Shown here: one piece after another, positions 7,801-21,872 of the stretch
Position numbering within the stretch: the first letter of the stretch is position 1
Layout of the letters: every line of letters starts with the position of its first letter
Source of the DNA: Trichomonas vaginalis G3
Lineage: Eukaryota > Parabasalia > Trichomonadida > Trichomonadidae
DNA: 64,000 nucleotides
NCBI RefSeq assembly: GCF_026262505.1
Contig: NC_067207.1
Location: 310,001-374,000, forward strand
Reading direction: 5' to 3'
Notes under the pieces: generated by a model
The model's input: the letters and a program-made list of their open reading frames with translations, nothing else
What the model was told of the DNA's origin: nothing
Databases searched by the model: none
Translations under genes and position numbers: made by a program

Positions 7801-8898
7801 ATGGCAAAAATATTTTACGGGCGTGACATTGTCCCAATTAAATTGTGTATCATTCAAATAATAATATTTTCAATAGGTTTGCTAAATTTTTTCCATATTT
7901 TTCTTATATTCATGAAAGTGTTGATGAGTTCGAATATATTGAATCAATTGCATTCAACATATAACTTATTTTATCAAAAGCAGATTCATGACAGAATTTA
8001 TTCATTAGATCTATTAAAAGAGAAGATTGTTCTTATTGAAGGCCGTCTTAAATCAGAATCAGCAACATACACACAGAAATGCCATGAAGTCGACGAATTG
8101 AAGAAAACATTGTTGTCCGAAGTTGAAAAACAGAAGAAATTGATGGACAAATCGAAACATTCCGTTTATTTACGAACGGAATGTCGAAATCTTGAGAAAG
8201 GAATCCTTTTCCAACAAGGTCGTGTTCGTGCTCTTGAAGATGAACTTGAAACGCCGATGAATATCCACAGATGGCGTTTCTTAGAAGCATCGAATCCAGA
8301 ACTTCTTAATCTCCTCAAGATGACACAAGAACTCCGAAACAAACTTATGGAACGTCTTTATCGAATCGACAAACTTAAAGTTCTTCGTGAAGAACGTCGT
8401 AAACTTCTTGTTCGCGAACAAAGGAAAGTTGGAAGTCAAACGAAAGATGACGGTGATGAAGAAATTAGAATTCTTGAAGAACAGCTCGAAATGAAGACGA
8501 AACAACTTCAAGAGATCGAAACAGAGCTGTTTGATCGCTCAAGTAACATCGATGAACTTAAGAAGAGTGTTGAAGAAGTTCGTGGTGAACTCAATTACAC
8601 TAAATCATCATATTTCATGGAGAAGAAGAAAGTCCACGAGATGAGGTCATCAACACAGTCAAAAACAGAAGAAATAGCAGGAAACACAGCCAAGTTCATT
8701 GGCGGTGGATTCCCAGTCAGTTCAGTTCCTTCAACAGCACAATCTATCTCTGCAATCGAAGGGAACAAGATAAACAAAGCAATCGTAATTCCGAAAGTAA
8801 CAAATTCTCGTCCTTCGAAAGTTTTACCTAAAGGATGGAATCCATCACGACAAGCACTCAAACCTTTCTTACCAACTGTCTCCGAACTTCGTGCTTAA
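7801..8898 (+). CDS. CFAP58: CFAP58 C-terminal fragment (L2)
   Basis: 365 residues, identical in translation to the L1 copy. Confidence 0.72.
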   Translation: MAKIFYGRDIVPIKLCIIQIIIFSIGLLNFFHIFLIFMKVLMSSNILNQLHSTYNLFYQKQIHDRIYSLDLLKEKIVLIEGRLKSESATYTQKCHEVDELKKTLLSEVEKQKKLMDKSKHSVYLRTECRNLEKGILFQQGRVRALEDELETPMNIHRWRFLEASNPELLNLLKMTQELRNKLMERLYRIDKLKVLREERRKLLVREQRKVGSQTKDDGDEEIRILEEQLEMKTKQLQEIETELFDRSSNIDELKKSVEEVRGELNYTKSSYFMEKKKVHEMRSSTQSKTEEIAGNTAKFIGGGFPVSSVPSTAQSISAIEGNKINKAIVIPKVTNSRPSKVLPKGWNPSRQALKPFLPTVSELRA

Positions 8899-9283
8899 TT
8901 ATTTCTATTTCTATATTGTTTTTTTTTATTTGTTATTTTATAAATTGTTTGATTTACTTTATTTAATATTAAGAATTCATTTGAAGTTAAAAAAATTTCA
9001 TACACTCTCAAAACTAATAAACGCCTATTTTTAAATCCTGCAAATCCAGATACAATGAAATTTCTATGCATTTATTGCTTGCGATGTTATTTTTCTTAAT
9101 TAGTATTTCACAATATCCAATTAGAAATGTATTGCTTCCTTTTGGTTTGTTTTCTCCTCATTTAAAAATTGAAAAATTAAAAGCAAAGTTTTTATAAAAA
9201 AGAAAAGATTTAACAGCTTAAATAATTTGTTTTGCCGTTGAACAGAATAACGACTTTTGTCGACATAATACTGCCATTTATAT

Positions 9284-10321
9284 CTATACTTTGCGTGAAA
9301 ATAATCCTGCAGTTGCAGTTTTTGCAAACTTTGAAAGAAAAATCGATTTAAGGGAGATTATTCTATGAGAAACTATTGAGCAGTTTTCATTAAATATATG
9401 AGTAAACGTATTAAAATCGTAACCTTCTTTTATATTCTTAAATATAACAGTTCCTGATCCTGTGGTTGAATTAGAGTCAACATATGAATCTGAAATAGTC
9501 GAATTATAACCATCTATATCTTGCCCAAACATGTATTTTGCAGTGTTATTTAAAAATATGCAGTGATCTAAATTAGTTTTGGATATACAATAAAATAGAA
9601 CTTGGTTTTTATCTGCTCCACATTTATTTCCAATAATATTACAATACGAAACTGTATGAGTTAATGAATAATCTGAAGAGGAAAATAAAAGCGAAAAACT
9701 TTCAATTTGAGCGTTTTCTCTAAATGTTGAAAAATTATATGTACCCGAATTTCCTAAAAGTCCAATAGTTATTGATGAATACATTTGTTGTTTGTGATGT
9801 TGTTATTATCAAAACATATATCGCCAAAAGAAATACCAAATGTGTAACTTCCTTTTTCTTCATTTTCTCCACATTTAAGAACAGAAACTTCAATTGCATA
9901 GTTTTTATTAGAAAGGTATTGCTTAGCAGCTTGAGCAAATGCCATAGCTTGCTCTGCTATTGACGCATAATAACATGTTCGATGTTGGACGAACTCTCCA
10001 TCTGCTTGGCAGTTATAATAAACAGACCCTCCACCATATTCTGTGGTGGAACTACAATTGGTAAATACTGTTTCTTCAAGTAATGTACACACTTTATTAG
10101 TTCTTTGAATGCAAATTGCGCCAGTTTCTTTGCATTCTTTATAGAAACAAAGTAAAACATAATAATTATTGATACTGCTATTATCAAATAATACGGTCCC
10201 ATTTTGTATATAGTCACATTTATCTTTACTACCAAAATATTGATCCCAGCTGGACTTTTTTGCATTTTTCAAATTTAATATGTGCATTTAAATATGCCGA
10301 AGATTGATTAGGTTTAATCAT
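9284..10321 (-). pseudogene. Surface-protein A, frame-broken (L2)
   Basis: Same breaks as L1. Confidence 0.52.
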
Positions 10322-11090
10322 CTAGTAATGAATATTATTCTTCTCTTTGTTCTGTATCATAAAGTTCATCACTGCAAGATTTGTCTGTATTTTGTCGCAT
10401 AATAAAGTCGTAAAAATATTTTTACGGGTGTGAACTATCCAAAGAAAAAGAATTTCCAATTTAAACTGTGACATCGCTAATGATCGAAAAATTAACAATT
10501 TTAATAAGGATCTAATTTGTAGAAATAACAACAAGAACCTCCAAAATCCAAAATACAAAGGGACGAACTTTAAATTGAATGGTCAATTTAAAGCAAGTAT
10601 TCAATTTTTTGGTCAATTTAAAGCAATGAATGAGAAAAACTTTGAGCTTAGGGCTAATGAAGGTTTTTACAACGTAGATAGATAGACAAATGTATATGTC
10701 ATCATTCCTATGAGTATGGTAGATTTCTATAAAAAGTGAGTGCAATATCACATTGCATTTCGAAACATGAGAGAAATAAGCATATATATACGTTATTACA
10801 TATATATCTATATGCTATTCTATATTATTACAATGTTAAAATAAGAAAAGCTCTAAGAGTCTCATTTGAAATATAATCTATGTTATTTTTATATAACAAT
10901 TATCAATGAGAATGTAAATTATATTTGATTAGACGATAAATGATGAATAGACTTAATTATTTATGATTAGACATGTGTGAATAGAAAAATTTGTTAACAT
11001 TTATGAAGATAATGTGTTTTGATTGAGATTACATTTGTGCTTAGTGGGATATTGCTATTATATTGCATTTATATGTGTAAATTAGGAAAA

Positions 11091-11646
11091 CTCGCACTTT
11101 TTCACTTGAATGTGATTCATTGAATTTTAATTCAAGAAAGGAGTTTACAAATGCAGAGTATTGTTCCTTTACCCTGCATTTGTAAACTCCTTTCTCGAAT
11201 AGCTTGCACTTTTTCACTTGAATGTGATTCATTGAATTTCAATTCAAGAAAGGAGTTTACAAATGCAGAGTATTGTTCCTTTACCCTGCATTTGTAAACT
11301 CCTTTCTCGAATAGCTTGCACTTTTTCACTTGAATGTGATTCATTGAATTTCAATTCAAGAAAGGAGTTTACAAATGCAGAGTATTGTTCCTTTACCCTG
11401 CATTTGTAAACTCCTTTCTCGAATAGCTTGCACTTTTTCACTTGAATGTGATTCATTGAATTTCAATTCAAGAAAGGAGTTTACAAATGCAGAGTATTGT
11501 TCCTTTACCCTGCATTTGTAAACTCCTTTCTCGAATAGCTTGCACTTTTTCACTTGAAGTGATTCATTGAATTTCAATTCAAGAAAGGAGTTTACAAATG
11601 CAGAGTATTGTTCCTTTACCCTGCATTTGTAAACTCCTTTCTTGAA
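11091..11646. repeat. Hairpin minisatellite, five copies (L2)
   Basis: The last linker has lost a single T (CTTGAAGTGATTC). Otherwise as L1. Confidence 0.95.
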
Positions 11647-11941
11647 TATCTTCATTTCTTTTAATTATAAGATCACATTCTGTATAAAACTCCTCAATAT
11701 CCTCAATTTCCCATTACAATAATAAATAACCATTTTCTATATTTCTTAAATTTCTCTAATCCTTAATTTTCTTATCAAATTTGTTATTTTTTCAATAATT
11801 TTTAAAATTTTCTAATATTTTTTGGAAATTTTTATTTAATTTTGTGAGAAATTTATTCAATTCTTATTATATAATAATATATTCAAAAATATTGTTGTAA
11901 TTTTTCAGTGATTACGATAATTTTTAATTCAATTTTTAATC

Positions 11942-13328
11942 GAATGTTTTGATGGGACGAGCTTACTGAGCATTGGCTCATCCCATCAAAACATTCCATT
12001 CAAAACTCTGGCCTTCATCGAGGCCAGAGCTCACAATTCATCTCCTCAGAGCCAAGTTCCTCGACGGTCGTCCTCATTAGGCACGATCCGAGAGGAACTT
12101 GGCTCTTCATTAAAATCACAAGCTCTGGCCATTGCTAAGGCCAGAGCTTCGCAAACCATCCTCGGGGCCGGTTTCCTCAAAGACCGCCCTGATTCAGGGC
12201 GGCCGGAGAGGAATCCAGCTCCGAGAGAGTGCCCATACGAAGCTCTGGCCTTAGCAGTGGCCAGGGCTTTCAAAAACAATCCTCAGGGCCGAGTTTTGCG
12301 ATGATCGTCGATCATGTCGACAGTCTCGCAAGAACTCGGCCCTGAAAGACATACAGATACATGCTCTGGCCCCAGCAAAGACCAGGGCTTCGTTTTAAAT
12401 ACCCAGGGCCGGCTTTCTCAAATGCAGCCCTTATCCCGGGCGGCAGGAGCGGAATCCGGCCTTGGGATACTTACCAAACGAAGCTCTGACCCTAGCAAAG
12501 GCCAGAGCCTACAAATGCAATCCTCAGGGCCGATTTTGAGGGAGATCGTCCACATCATTGACGATCTCCTCTCATTTCGGCCCTGAAAGAAAGAAATACA
12601 CAGGCCCTGACCATAGCAAAGGCCAGGGCTTCGCTTTAAATCCATAGGGCCGGCTTTCTCAAATGCCGCCCTTATCCCAGGCGGCAGGAGCGAAAACCGG
12701 CCATGGGAATCCTACAATACCAAGCCCTGGCTCCTACTGAGGCCAGAGCCTGCAAAATTCATCCTCAGGGCCGAGTTTTGCGATGATCATCCACATGATA
12801 GACATTCTCGCAGAAACTCGGCCCTGAAAGACGTAATATCACAGTCTCTGGCCTCAGTAGAGGCCAGAGCCTCGCTTACATTACTCAGGGCCGGCTTTCT
12901 CAAATGCCGTCCTGATCTATGGCGGCAGGAGAGAAATCCGGCCCTGGGAAGCATGAAATACGAAGATCTGGCCTTATAAGAGGCCAGAATCTGCAAATAC
13001 TCCCTTCTCTACAGATTATGATCCAATGTAACACAGAAAGCCTAGAAGGAAGCCCTTTCTCAAGGTTAAGACTTCCTTCCTGGCTTTCTGATACTGGATG
13101 GAGTGGAGTTTGGCTTCCATTGCAACTCCTTCCAGGAAGATCAAATGATTACACAAAAGTCATGGCAATTGTATTCTAACACTATAAATACAATTGCCAT
13201 GGCCTACAATTGCGAGTGCCTGCTGCTTCAGCAGAGATTTGCAGCAGACACTCGCAATGTTAACCAAAATTCGTCTGAAAGTTAGAAGATGGGCTTTTTC
13301 TCAAGGTCAAAGTCCATTTCCTAACCTT
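11942..13328. repeat. Hairpin array (L2)
   Basis: Same hairpins as L1. Carries the subtype base A in the short hairpin near 12381, which unpairs one position of its GGCC stem. Confidence 0.9.
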
Positions 13329-14190
13329 CTTATATTATTTATTATTAAAATAACCATTTTGACAGATTATTATTTTTTATCCCGGCATCATCAGCTTGTC
13401 ATTCTAAGCTTATCATTTTCAGCTTATACTTATAAATTCTAAAACAGTGATTATTGAATTCACGGAATAGAACACCACATTAAGAAATATTATTTACTAA
13501 CTTTTTCAATAATTAAAAAATATCAATGATACTTAAGTGTCATCACATACAACACATTCTTATGATCATCATAATATATATTATAGAATATTGCATAATA
13601 ATCCAAATTCAATTTCAATATTAAAGTGTACTATCCATTATCTCTTAACATCATAACATACTCAACGAGTACTGATCATATGCTATTGATCAAGCCTTTA
13701 AAACAAACTACATATAAGATTGCTTTAAATTGACCAAAAAATTGAATACTTGCTTTAAATTGACCGTTCAATTTAAAGTTCGTCCCAAAATACAAACTTC
13801 TCCAAAATGAAAAACTATACACTATTTTTTACATTTATCTATTTAAAATGTCAGTTTATTACTTGACAAAACACAATATTTGGTAAATTTTTAAATTTGG
13901 TCAAAGCACCCAATGAGCTCATTTCGATTTTCTCCAAGGAGAAGAGGAGAAACTAATCAATTTTGAATATGTGGGGAAGACAGACTAATTCAATTTCTCC
14001 ATGAAGATTGAGAAATGGAAAAGCTTTGGAGACGGATATTGCATTCTCTTAAAAATGTATAGGGTATTCTTATTGACTTGCAATTTAATTGTTCACTGAC
14101 AAAAATTTTCTTTTTATTTAAGTATCTGAATCAAATGCAAACATATCATTAAAAATATCTTAAGATATTAATTAATGATGGCGTATTTTT

Positions 14191-14439
14191 TTACTTTTTT
14201 GATGGAACTAATCCTGCAGAAGCAGTTTTTACAAATGTAGAAAGATATGAAAAATTATAAGTGATAATTTTTCCAGAATTTATTGAACAATTTTCATTAA
14301 ATAAATGATTAAAAGTGTTAAAAAATGAGTTTATTGTTAGATTATTAAATATAACAAGTCCATTTGTTGAATTTGAATCAACATATGAATCTGAGATAGT
14401 CAAAGTGTAGCCTTCCCCTTTGTTCTGATTTTTGTTCAT
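14191..14439 (-). pseudogene. Surface-protein B 3' remnant (L3)
   Basis: Same sequence as in L1. Confidence 0.5.
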
Positions 14440-14453
14440 TTTTTAACATTATT

Positions 14454-15552
14454 ATGGCAAAAATATTTTACGGGCGTGACATTGTCCCAATTAAATTGTG
14501 TATCATTCAAATAATAATATTTTCAATAGGTTTGCTAAATTTTTTCCATATTTTTCTTATATTCATGAAAGTGTTGATGAGTTCGAATATATTGAATCAA
14601 TTGCATTCAACATATAACTTATTTTATCAAAAGCAGATTCATGACAGAATTTATTCATTAGATCTATTAAAAGAGAAGATTGTTCTTATTGAAGGCCGTC
14701 TTAAATCAGAATCAGCAAACATACACACAGAAATGCCATGAAGTCGACGAATTGAAGAAAACATTGTTGTCCGAAGTTGAAAAACAGAAGAAATTGATGG
14801 ACAAATCGAAACATTCCGTTTATTTACGAACGGAATGTCGAAATCTTGAGAAAGGAATCCTTTTCCAACAAGGTCGTGTTCGTGCTCTTGAAGATGAACT
14901 TGAAACGCCGATGAATATCCACAGATGGCGTTTCTTAGAAGCATCGAATCCAGAACTTCTTAATCTCCTCAAGATGACACAAGAACTCCGAAACAAACTT
15001 ATGGAACGTCTTTATCGAATCGACAAACTTAAAGTTCTTCGTGAAGAACGTCGTAAACTTCTTGTTCGCGAACAAAGGAAAGTTGGAAGTCAAACGAAAG
15101 ATGACGGTGATGAAGAAATTAGAATTCTTGAAGAACAGCTCGAAATGAAGACGAAACAACTTCAAGAGATCGAAACAGAGCTGTTTGATCGCTCAAGTAA
15201 CATCGATGAACTTAAGAAGAGTGTTGAAGAAGTTCGTGGTGAACTCAATTACACTAAATCATCATATTTCATGGAGAAGAAGAAAGTCCACGAGATGAGG
15301 TCATCAACACAGTCAAAAACAGAAGAAATAGCAGGAAACACAGCCAAGTTCATTGGCGGTGGATTCCCAGTCAGTTCAGTTCCTTCAACAGCACAATCTA
15401 TCTCTGCAATCGAAGGGAACAAGATAAACAAAGCAATCGTAATTCCGAAAGTAACAAATTCTCGTCCTTCGAAAGTTTTACCTAAAGGATGGAATCCATC
15501 ACGACAAGCACTCAAACCTTTCTTACCAACTGTCTCCGAACTTCGTGCTTAA
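14454..15552 (+). pseudogene. CFAP58: CFAP58 C-terminal fragment, frameshifted (L3)
   Basis: One extra A in an AAA run near 14717 splits the frame after about residue 88: 14454-14741 ends early and the rest is open from 14680 to 15552. It is the only one of ten copies with this change. A single base in a short homopolymer could be a real mutation or a consensus error. Confidence 0.7.
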
Positions 15553-15937
15553 TTATTTCTATTTCTATATTGTTTTTTTTTATTTGTTATTTTATAAATT
15601 GTTTGATTTACTTTATTTAATATTAAGAATTCATTTGAAGTTAAAAAAATTTCATACACTCTCAAAACTAATAAACGCCTATTTTTAAATCCTGCAAATC
15701 CAGATACAATGAAATTTCTATGCATTTATTGCTTGCGATGTTATTTTTCTTAATTAGTATTTCACAATATCCAATTAGAAATGTATTGCTTCCTTTTGGT
15801 TTGTTTTCTCCTCATTTAAAAATTGAAAAATTAAAAGCAAAGTTTTTATAAAAAAGAAAAGATTTAACAGCTTAAATAATTTGTTTTGCCGTTGAACAGA
15901 ATAACGACTTTTGTCGACATAATACTGCCATTTATAT

Positions 15938-16975
15938 CTATACTTTGCGTGAAAATAATCCTGCAGTTGCAGTTTTTGCAAACTTTGAAAGAAAAATCGA
16001 TTTAAGGGAGATTATTCTATGAGAAACTATTGAGCAGTTTTCATTAAATATATGAGTAAACGTATTAAAATCGTAACCTTCTTTTATATTCTTAAATATA
16101 ACAGTTCCTGATCCTGTGGTTGAATTAGAGTCAACATATGAATCTGAAATAGTCGAATTATAACCATCTATATCTTGCCCAAACATGTATTTTGCAGTGT
16201 TATTTAAAAATATGCAGTGATCTAAATTAGTTTTGGATATACAATAAAATAGAACTTGGTTTTTATCTGCTCCACATTTATTTCCAATAATATTACAATA
16301 CGAAACTGTATGAGTTAATGAATAATCTGAAGAGGAAAATAAAAGCGAAAAACTTTCAATTTGAGCGTTTTCTCTAAATGTTGAAAAATTATATGTACCC
16401 GAATTTCCTAAAAGTCCAATAGTTATTGATGAATACATTTGTTGTTTGTGATGTTGTTATTATCAAAACATATATCGCCAAAAGAAATACCAAATGTGTA
16501 ACTTCCTTTTTCTTCATTTTCTCCACATTTAAGAACAGAAACTTCAATTGCATAGTTTTTATTAGAAAGGTATTGCTTAGCAGCTTGAGCAAATGCCATA
16601 GCTTGCTCTGCTATTGACGCATAATAACATGTTCGATGTTGGACGAACTCTCCATCTGCTTGGCAGTTATAATAAACAGACCCTCCACCATATTCTGTGG
16701 TGGAACTACAATTGGTAAATACTGTTTCTTCAAGTAATGTACACACTTTATTAGTTCTTTGAATGCAAATTGCGCCAGTTTCTTTGCATTCTTTATAGAA
16801 ACAAAGTAAAACATAATAATTATTGATACTGCTATTATCAAATAATACGGTCCCATTTTGTATATAGTCACATTTATCTTTACTACCAAAATATTGATCC
16901 CAGCTGGACTTTTTTGCATTTTTCAAATTTAATATGTGCATTTAAATATGCCGAAGATTGATTAGGTTTAATCAT
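15938..16975 (-). pseudogene. Surface-protein A, frame-broken (L3)
   Basis: Same breaks as L1. Confidence 0.52.
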
Positions 16976-17744
16976 CTAGTAATGAATATTATTCTTCTCT
17001 TTGTTCTGTATCATAAAGTTCATCACTGCAAGATTTGTCTGTATTTTGTCGCATAATAAAGTCGTAAAAATATTTTTACGGGTGTGAACTATCCAAAGAA
17101 AAAGAATTTCCAATTTAAACTGTGACATCGCTAATGATCGAAAAATTAACAATTTTAATAAGGATCTAATTTGTAGAAATAACAACAAGAACCTCCAAAA
17201 TCCAAAATACAAAGGGACGAACTTTAAATTGAATGGTCAATTTAAAGCAAGTATTCAATTTTTTGGTCAATTTAAAGCAATGAATGAGAAAAACTTTGAG
17301 CTTAGGGCTAATGAAGGTTTTTACAACGTAGATAGATAGACAAATGTATATGTCATCATTCCTATGAGTATGGTAGATTTCTATAAAAAGTGAGTGCAAT
17401 ATCACATTGCATTTCGAAACATGAGAGAAATAAGCATATATATATGTTATTACATATATATCTATATGCTATTCTATATTATTACAATGTTAAAATAAGA
17501 AAAGCTCTAAGAGTCTCATTTGAAATATAATCTATGTTATTTTTATATAACAATTATCAATGAGAATGTAAATTATATTTGATTAGACGATAAATGATGA
17601 ATAGACTTAATTATTTATGATTAGACATGTGTGAATAGAAAAATTTGTTAACATTTATGAAGATAATGTGTTTTGATTGAGATTACATTTGTGCTTAGTG
17701 GGATATTGCTATTATATTGCATTTATATGTGTAAATTAGGAAAA

Positions 17745-17966
17745 CTCGCACTTTTTCACTTGAATGTGATTCATTGAATTTTAATTCAAGAAAGGAGTTT
17801 ACAAATGCAGAGTATTGTTCCTTTACCCTGCATTTGTAAACTCCTTTCTCGAATAGCTTGCACTTTTTCACTTGAATGTGATTCATTGAATTTCAATTCA
17901 AGAAAGGAGTTTACAAATGCAGAGTATTGTTCCTTTACCCTGCATTTGTAAACTCCTTTCTTGAAT
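17745..17966. repeat. Hairpin minisatellite, two copies (L3)
   Basis: Shortest allele, identical in copy number to L4 and R2. Confidence 0.95.
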
Positions 17967-18263
17967 ATCTTCATTTCTTTTAATTATAAAGATCACATTC
18001 TGTATAAAACTCCTCAAATATCCTCAATTTCCCATTACAATAATAAATAACCATTTTCTATATTTCTTAAATTTCTCTAATCCTTAATTTTCTTATCAAA
18101 TTTGTTATTTTTTCAATAATTTTTAAAATTTTCTAATATTTTTTGGAAATTTTTATTTAATTTTGTGAGAAATTTATTCAATTCTTATTATATAATAATA
18201 TTATTCAAAAATATTGTTGTAATTTTTCAGTGATTACGATAATTTTTAATTCAATTTTTAATC

Positions 18264-19649
18264 GAATGTTTTGATGGGACGAGCTTACTGAGCATTGGCT
18301 CATCCCATCAAAACATTCCATTCAAAACTCTGGCCTTCATCGAGGCCAGAGCTCACAATTCATCTCCTCAGAGCCAAGTTCCTCGACGGTCGTCCTCATT
18401 AGGCACGATCCGAGAGGAACTTGGCTCTTCATTAAAATCACAAGCTCTGGCCATTGCTAAGGCCAGAGCTTCGCAAACCATCCTCGGGCCGGTTTCCTCA
18501 AAGACCGCCCTGATTCAGGGCGGCCGGAGAGGAATCCAGCTCCGAGAGAGTGCCCATACGAAGCTCTGGCCTTAGCAGTGGCCAGGGCTTTCAAAAACAA
18601 TCCTCAGGGCCGAGTTTTGCGATGATCGTCGATCATGTCGACAGTCTCGCAAGAACTCGGCCCTGAAAGACATACAGATACATGCTCTGGCCCCAGCAAA
18701 GACCAGGGCTTCGTTTTAAATACCCAGGGCCGGCTTTCTCAAATGCAGCCCTTATCCCGGGCGGCAGGAGCGGAATCCGGCCTTGGGATACTTACCAAAC
18801 GAAGCTCTGACCCTAGCAAAGGCCAGAGCCTACAAATGCAATCCTCAGGGCCGATTTTGAGGGAGATCGTCCACATCATTGACGATCTCCTCTCATTTCG
18901 GCCCTGAAAGAAAGAAATACACAGGCCCTGACCATAGCAAAGGCCAGGGCTTCGCTTTAAATCCATAGGGCCGGCTTTCTCAAATGCCGCCCTTATCCCA
19001 GGCGGCAGGAGCGAAAACCGGCCATGGGAATCCTACAATACCAAGCCCTGGCTCCTACTGAGGCCAGAGCCTGCAAAATTCATCCTCAGGGCCGAGTTTT
19101 GCGATGATCATCCACATGATAGACATTCTCGCAGAAACTCGGCCCTGAAAGACGTAATATCACAGTCTCTGGCCTCAGTAGAGGCCAGAGCCTCGCTTAC
19201 ATTACTCAGGGCCGGCTTTCTCAAATGCCGTCCTGATCTATGGCGGCAGGAGAGAAATCCGGCCCTGGGAAGCATGAAATACGAAGATCTGGCCTTATAA
19301 GAGGCCAGAATCTGCAAATACTCCCTTCTCTACAGATTATGATCCAATGTAACACAGAAAGCCTAGAAGGAAGCCCTTTCTCAAGGTTAAGACTTCCTTC
19401 CTGGCTTTCTGATACTGGATGGAGTGGAGTTTGGCTTCCATTGCAACTCCTTCCAGGAAGATCAAATGATTACACAAAAGTCATGGCAATTGTATTCTAA
19501 CACTATAAATACAATTGCCATGGCCTACAATTGCGAGTGCCTGCTGCTTCAGCAGAGATTTGCAGCAGACACTCGCAATGTTAACCAAAATTCGTCTGAA
19601 AGTTAGAAGATGGGCTTTTTCTCAAGGTCAAAGTCCATTTCCTAACCTT
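18264..19649. repeat. Hairpin array (L3)
   Basis: As L2, plus one G lost near 18487 in the arm of the fifth hairpin. Confidence 0.9.
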
Positions 19650-20511
19650 CTTATATTATTTATTATTAAAATAACCATTTTGACAGATTATTATTTTTTA
19701 TCCCGGCATCATCAGCTTGTCATTCTAAGCTTATCATTTTCAGCTTATACTTATAAATTCTAAAACAGTGATTATTGAATTCACGGAATAGAACACCACA
19801 TTAAGAAATATTATTTACTAACTTTTTCAATAATTAAAAAATATCAATGATACTTAAGTGTCATCACATACAACACATTCTTATGATCATCATAATATAT
19901 ATTATAGAATATTGCATAATAATCCAAATTCAATTTCAATATTAAAGTGTACTATCCATTATCTCTTAACATCATAACATACTCAACGAGTACTGATCAT
20001 ATGCTATTGATCAAGCCTTTAAAACAAACTACATATAAGATTGCTTTAAATTGACCAAAAAATTGAATACTTGCTTTAAATTGACCGTTCAATTTAAAGT
20101 TCGTCCCAAAATACAAACTTCTCCAAAATGAAAAACTATACACTATTTTTTACATTTATCTATTTAAAATGTCAGTTTATTACTTGACAAAACACAATAT
20201 TTGGTAAATTTTTAAATTTGGTCAAAGCACCCAATGAGCTCATTTCGATTTTCTCCAAGGAGAAGAGGAGAAACTAATCAATTTTGAATATGTGGGGAAG
20301 ACAGACTAATTCAATTTCTCCATGAAGATTGAGAAATGGAAAAGCTTTGGAGACGGATATTGCATTCTCTTAAAAATGTATAGGGTATTCTTATTGACTT
20401 GCAATTTAATTGTTCACTGACAAAAATTTTCTTTTTATTTAAGTATCTGAATCAAATGCAAACATATCATTAAAAATATCTTAAGATATTAATTAATGAT
20501 GGCGTATTTTT

Positions 20512-20760
20512 TTACTTTTTTGATGGAACTAATCCTGCAGAAGCAGTTTTTACAAATGTAGAAAGATATGAAAAATTATAAGTGATAATTTTTCCAGAAT
20601 TTATTGAACAATTTTCATTAAATAAATGATTAAAAGTGTTAAAAAATGAGTTTATTGTTAGATTATTAAATATAACAAGTCCATTTGTTGAATTTGAATC
20701 AACATATGAATCTGAGATAGTCAAAGTGTAGCCTTCCCCTTTGTTCTGATTTTTGTTCAT
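20512..20760 (-). pseudogene. Surface-protein B 3' remnant (L4)
   Basis: Same sequence as in L1. Confidence 0.5.
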
Positions 20761-20774
20761 TTTTTAACATTATT

Positions 20775-21872
20775 ATGGCAAAAATATTTTACGGGCGTGA
20801 CATTGTCCCAATTAAATTGTGTATCATTCAAATAATAATATTTTCAATAGGTTTGCTAAATTTTTTCCATATTTTTCTTATATTCATGAAAGTGTTGATG
20901 AGTTCGAATATATTGAATCAATTGCATTCAACATATAACTTATTTTATCAAAAGCAGATTCATGACAGAATTTATTCATTAGATCTATTAAAAGAGAAGA
21001 TTGTTCTTATTGAAGGCCGTCTTAAATCAGAATCAGCAACATACACACAGAAATGCCATGAAGTCGACGAATTGAAGAAAACATTGTTGTCCGAAGTTGA
21101 AAAACAGAAGAAATTGATGGACAAATCGAAACATTCCGTTTATTTACGAACGGAATGTCGAAATCTTGAGAAAGGAATCCTTTTCCAACAAGGTCGTGTT
21201 CGTGCTCTTGAAGATGAACTTGAAACGCCGATGAATATCCACAGATGGCGTTTCTTAGAAGCATCGAATCCAGAACTTCTTAATCTCCTCAAGATGACAC
21301 AAGAACTCCGAAACAAACTTATGGAACGTCTTTATCGAATCGACAAACTTAAAGTTCTTCGTGAAGAACGTCGTAAACTTCTTGTTCGCGAACAAAGGAA
21401 AGTTGGAAGTCAAACGAAAGATGACGGTGATGAAGAAATTAGAATTCTTGAAGAACAGCTCGAAATGAAGACGAAACAACTTCAAGAGATCGAAACAGAG
21501 CTGTTTGATCGCTCAAGTAACATCGATGAACTTAAGAAGAGTGTTGAAGAAGTTCGTGGTGAACTCAATTACACTAAATCATCATATTTCATGGAGAAGA
21601 AGAAAGTCCACGAGATGAGGTCATCAACACAGTCAAAAACAGAAGAAATAGCAGGAAACACAGCCAAGTTCATTGGCGGTGGATTCCCAGTCAGTTCAGT
21701 TCCTTCAACAGCACAATCTATCTCTGCAATCGAAGGGAACAAGATAAACAAAGCAATCGTAATTCCGAAAGTAACAAATTCTCGTCCTTCGAAAGTTTTA
21801 CCTAAAGGATGGAATCCATCACGACAAGCACTCAAACCTTTCTTACCAACTGTCTCCGAACTTCGTGCTTAA
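20775..21872 (+). CDS. CFAP58: CFAP58 C-terminal fragment (L4)
   Basis: 365 residues, same translation as L1. Confidence 0.72.
   Translation: MAKIFYGRDIVPIKLCIIQIIIFSIGLLNFFHIFLIFMKVLMSSNILNQLHSTYNLFYQKQIHDRIYSLDLLKEKIVLIEGRLKSESATYTQKCHEVDELKKTLLSEVEKQKKLMDKSKHSVYLRTECRNLEKGILFQQGRVRALEDELETPMNIHRWRFLEASNPELLNLLKMTQELRNKLMERLYRIDKLKVLREERRKLLVREQRKVGSQTKDDGDEEIRILEEQLEMKTKQLQEIETELFDRSSNIDELKKSVEEVRGELNYTKSSYFMEKKKVHEMRSSTQSKTEEIAGNTAKFIGGGFPVSSVPSTAQSISAIEGNKINKAIVIPKVTNSRPSKVLPKGWNPSRQALKPFLPTVSELRA

Larger units (their letters stand above)
7066..10627. mobile_element. Inverted-repeat-bounded segment (L2)
   Basis: Same length and ends as in L1 (ends 7066-7133 and 10560-10627). Confidence 0.5.
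6761..13413 (+). repeat. Macrosatellite unit L2
   Basis: 6653 bp. Near-identical to L1; shorter mainly because the minisatellite has five copies rather than six. Confidence 0.97.
13719..17281. mobile_element. Inverted-repeat-bounded segment (L3)
   Basis: One base longer than in L1 because of the extra A in the CFAP58-like ORF. Confidence 0.5.
13414..19734 (+). repeat. Macrosatellite unit L3
   Basis: 6321 bp with a two-copy minisatellite. Private changes: one extra A in the CFAP58-like ORF near 14717, a C-to-T near 17447 and loss of one G in the GGGG run near 18487. Confidence 0.97.
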
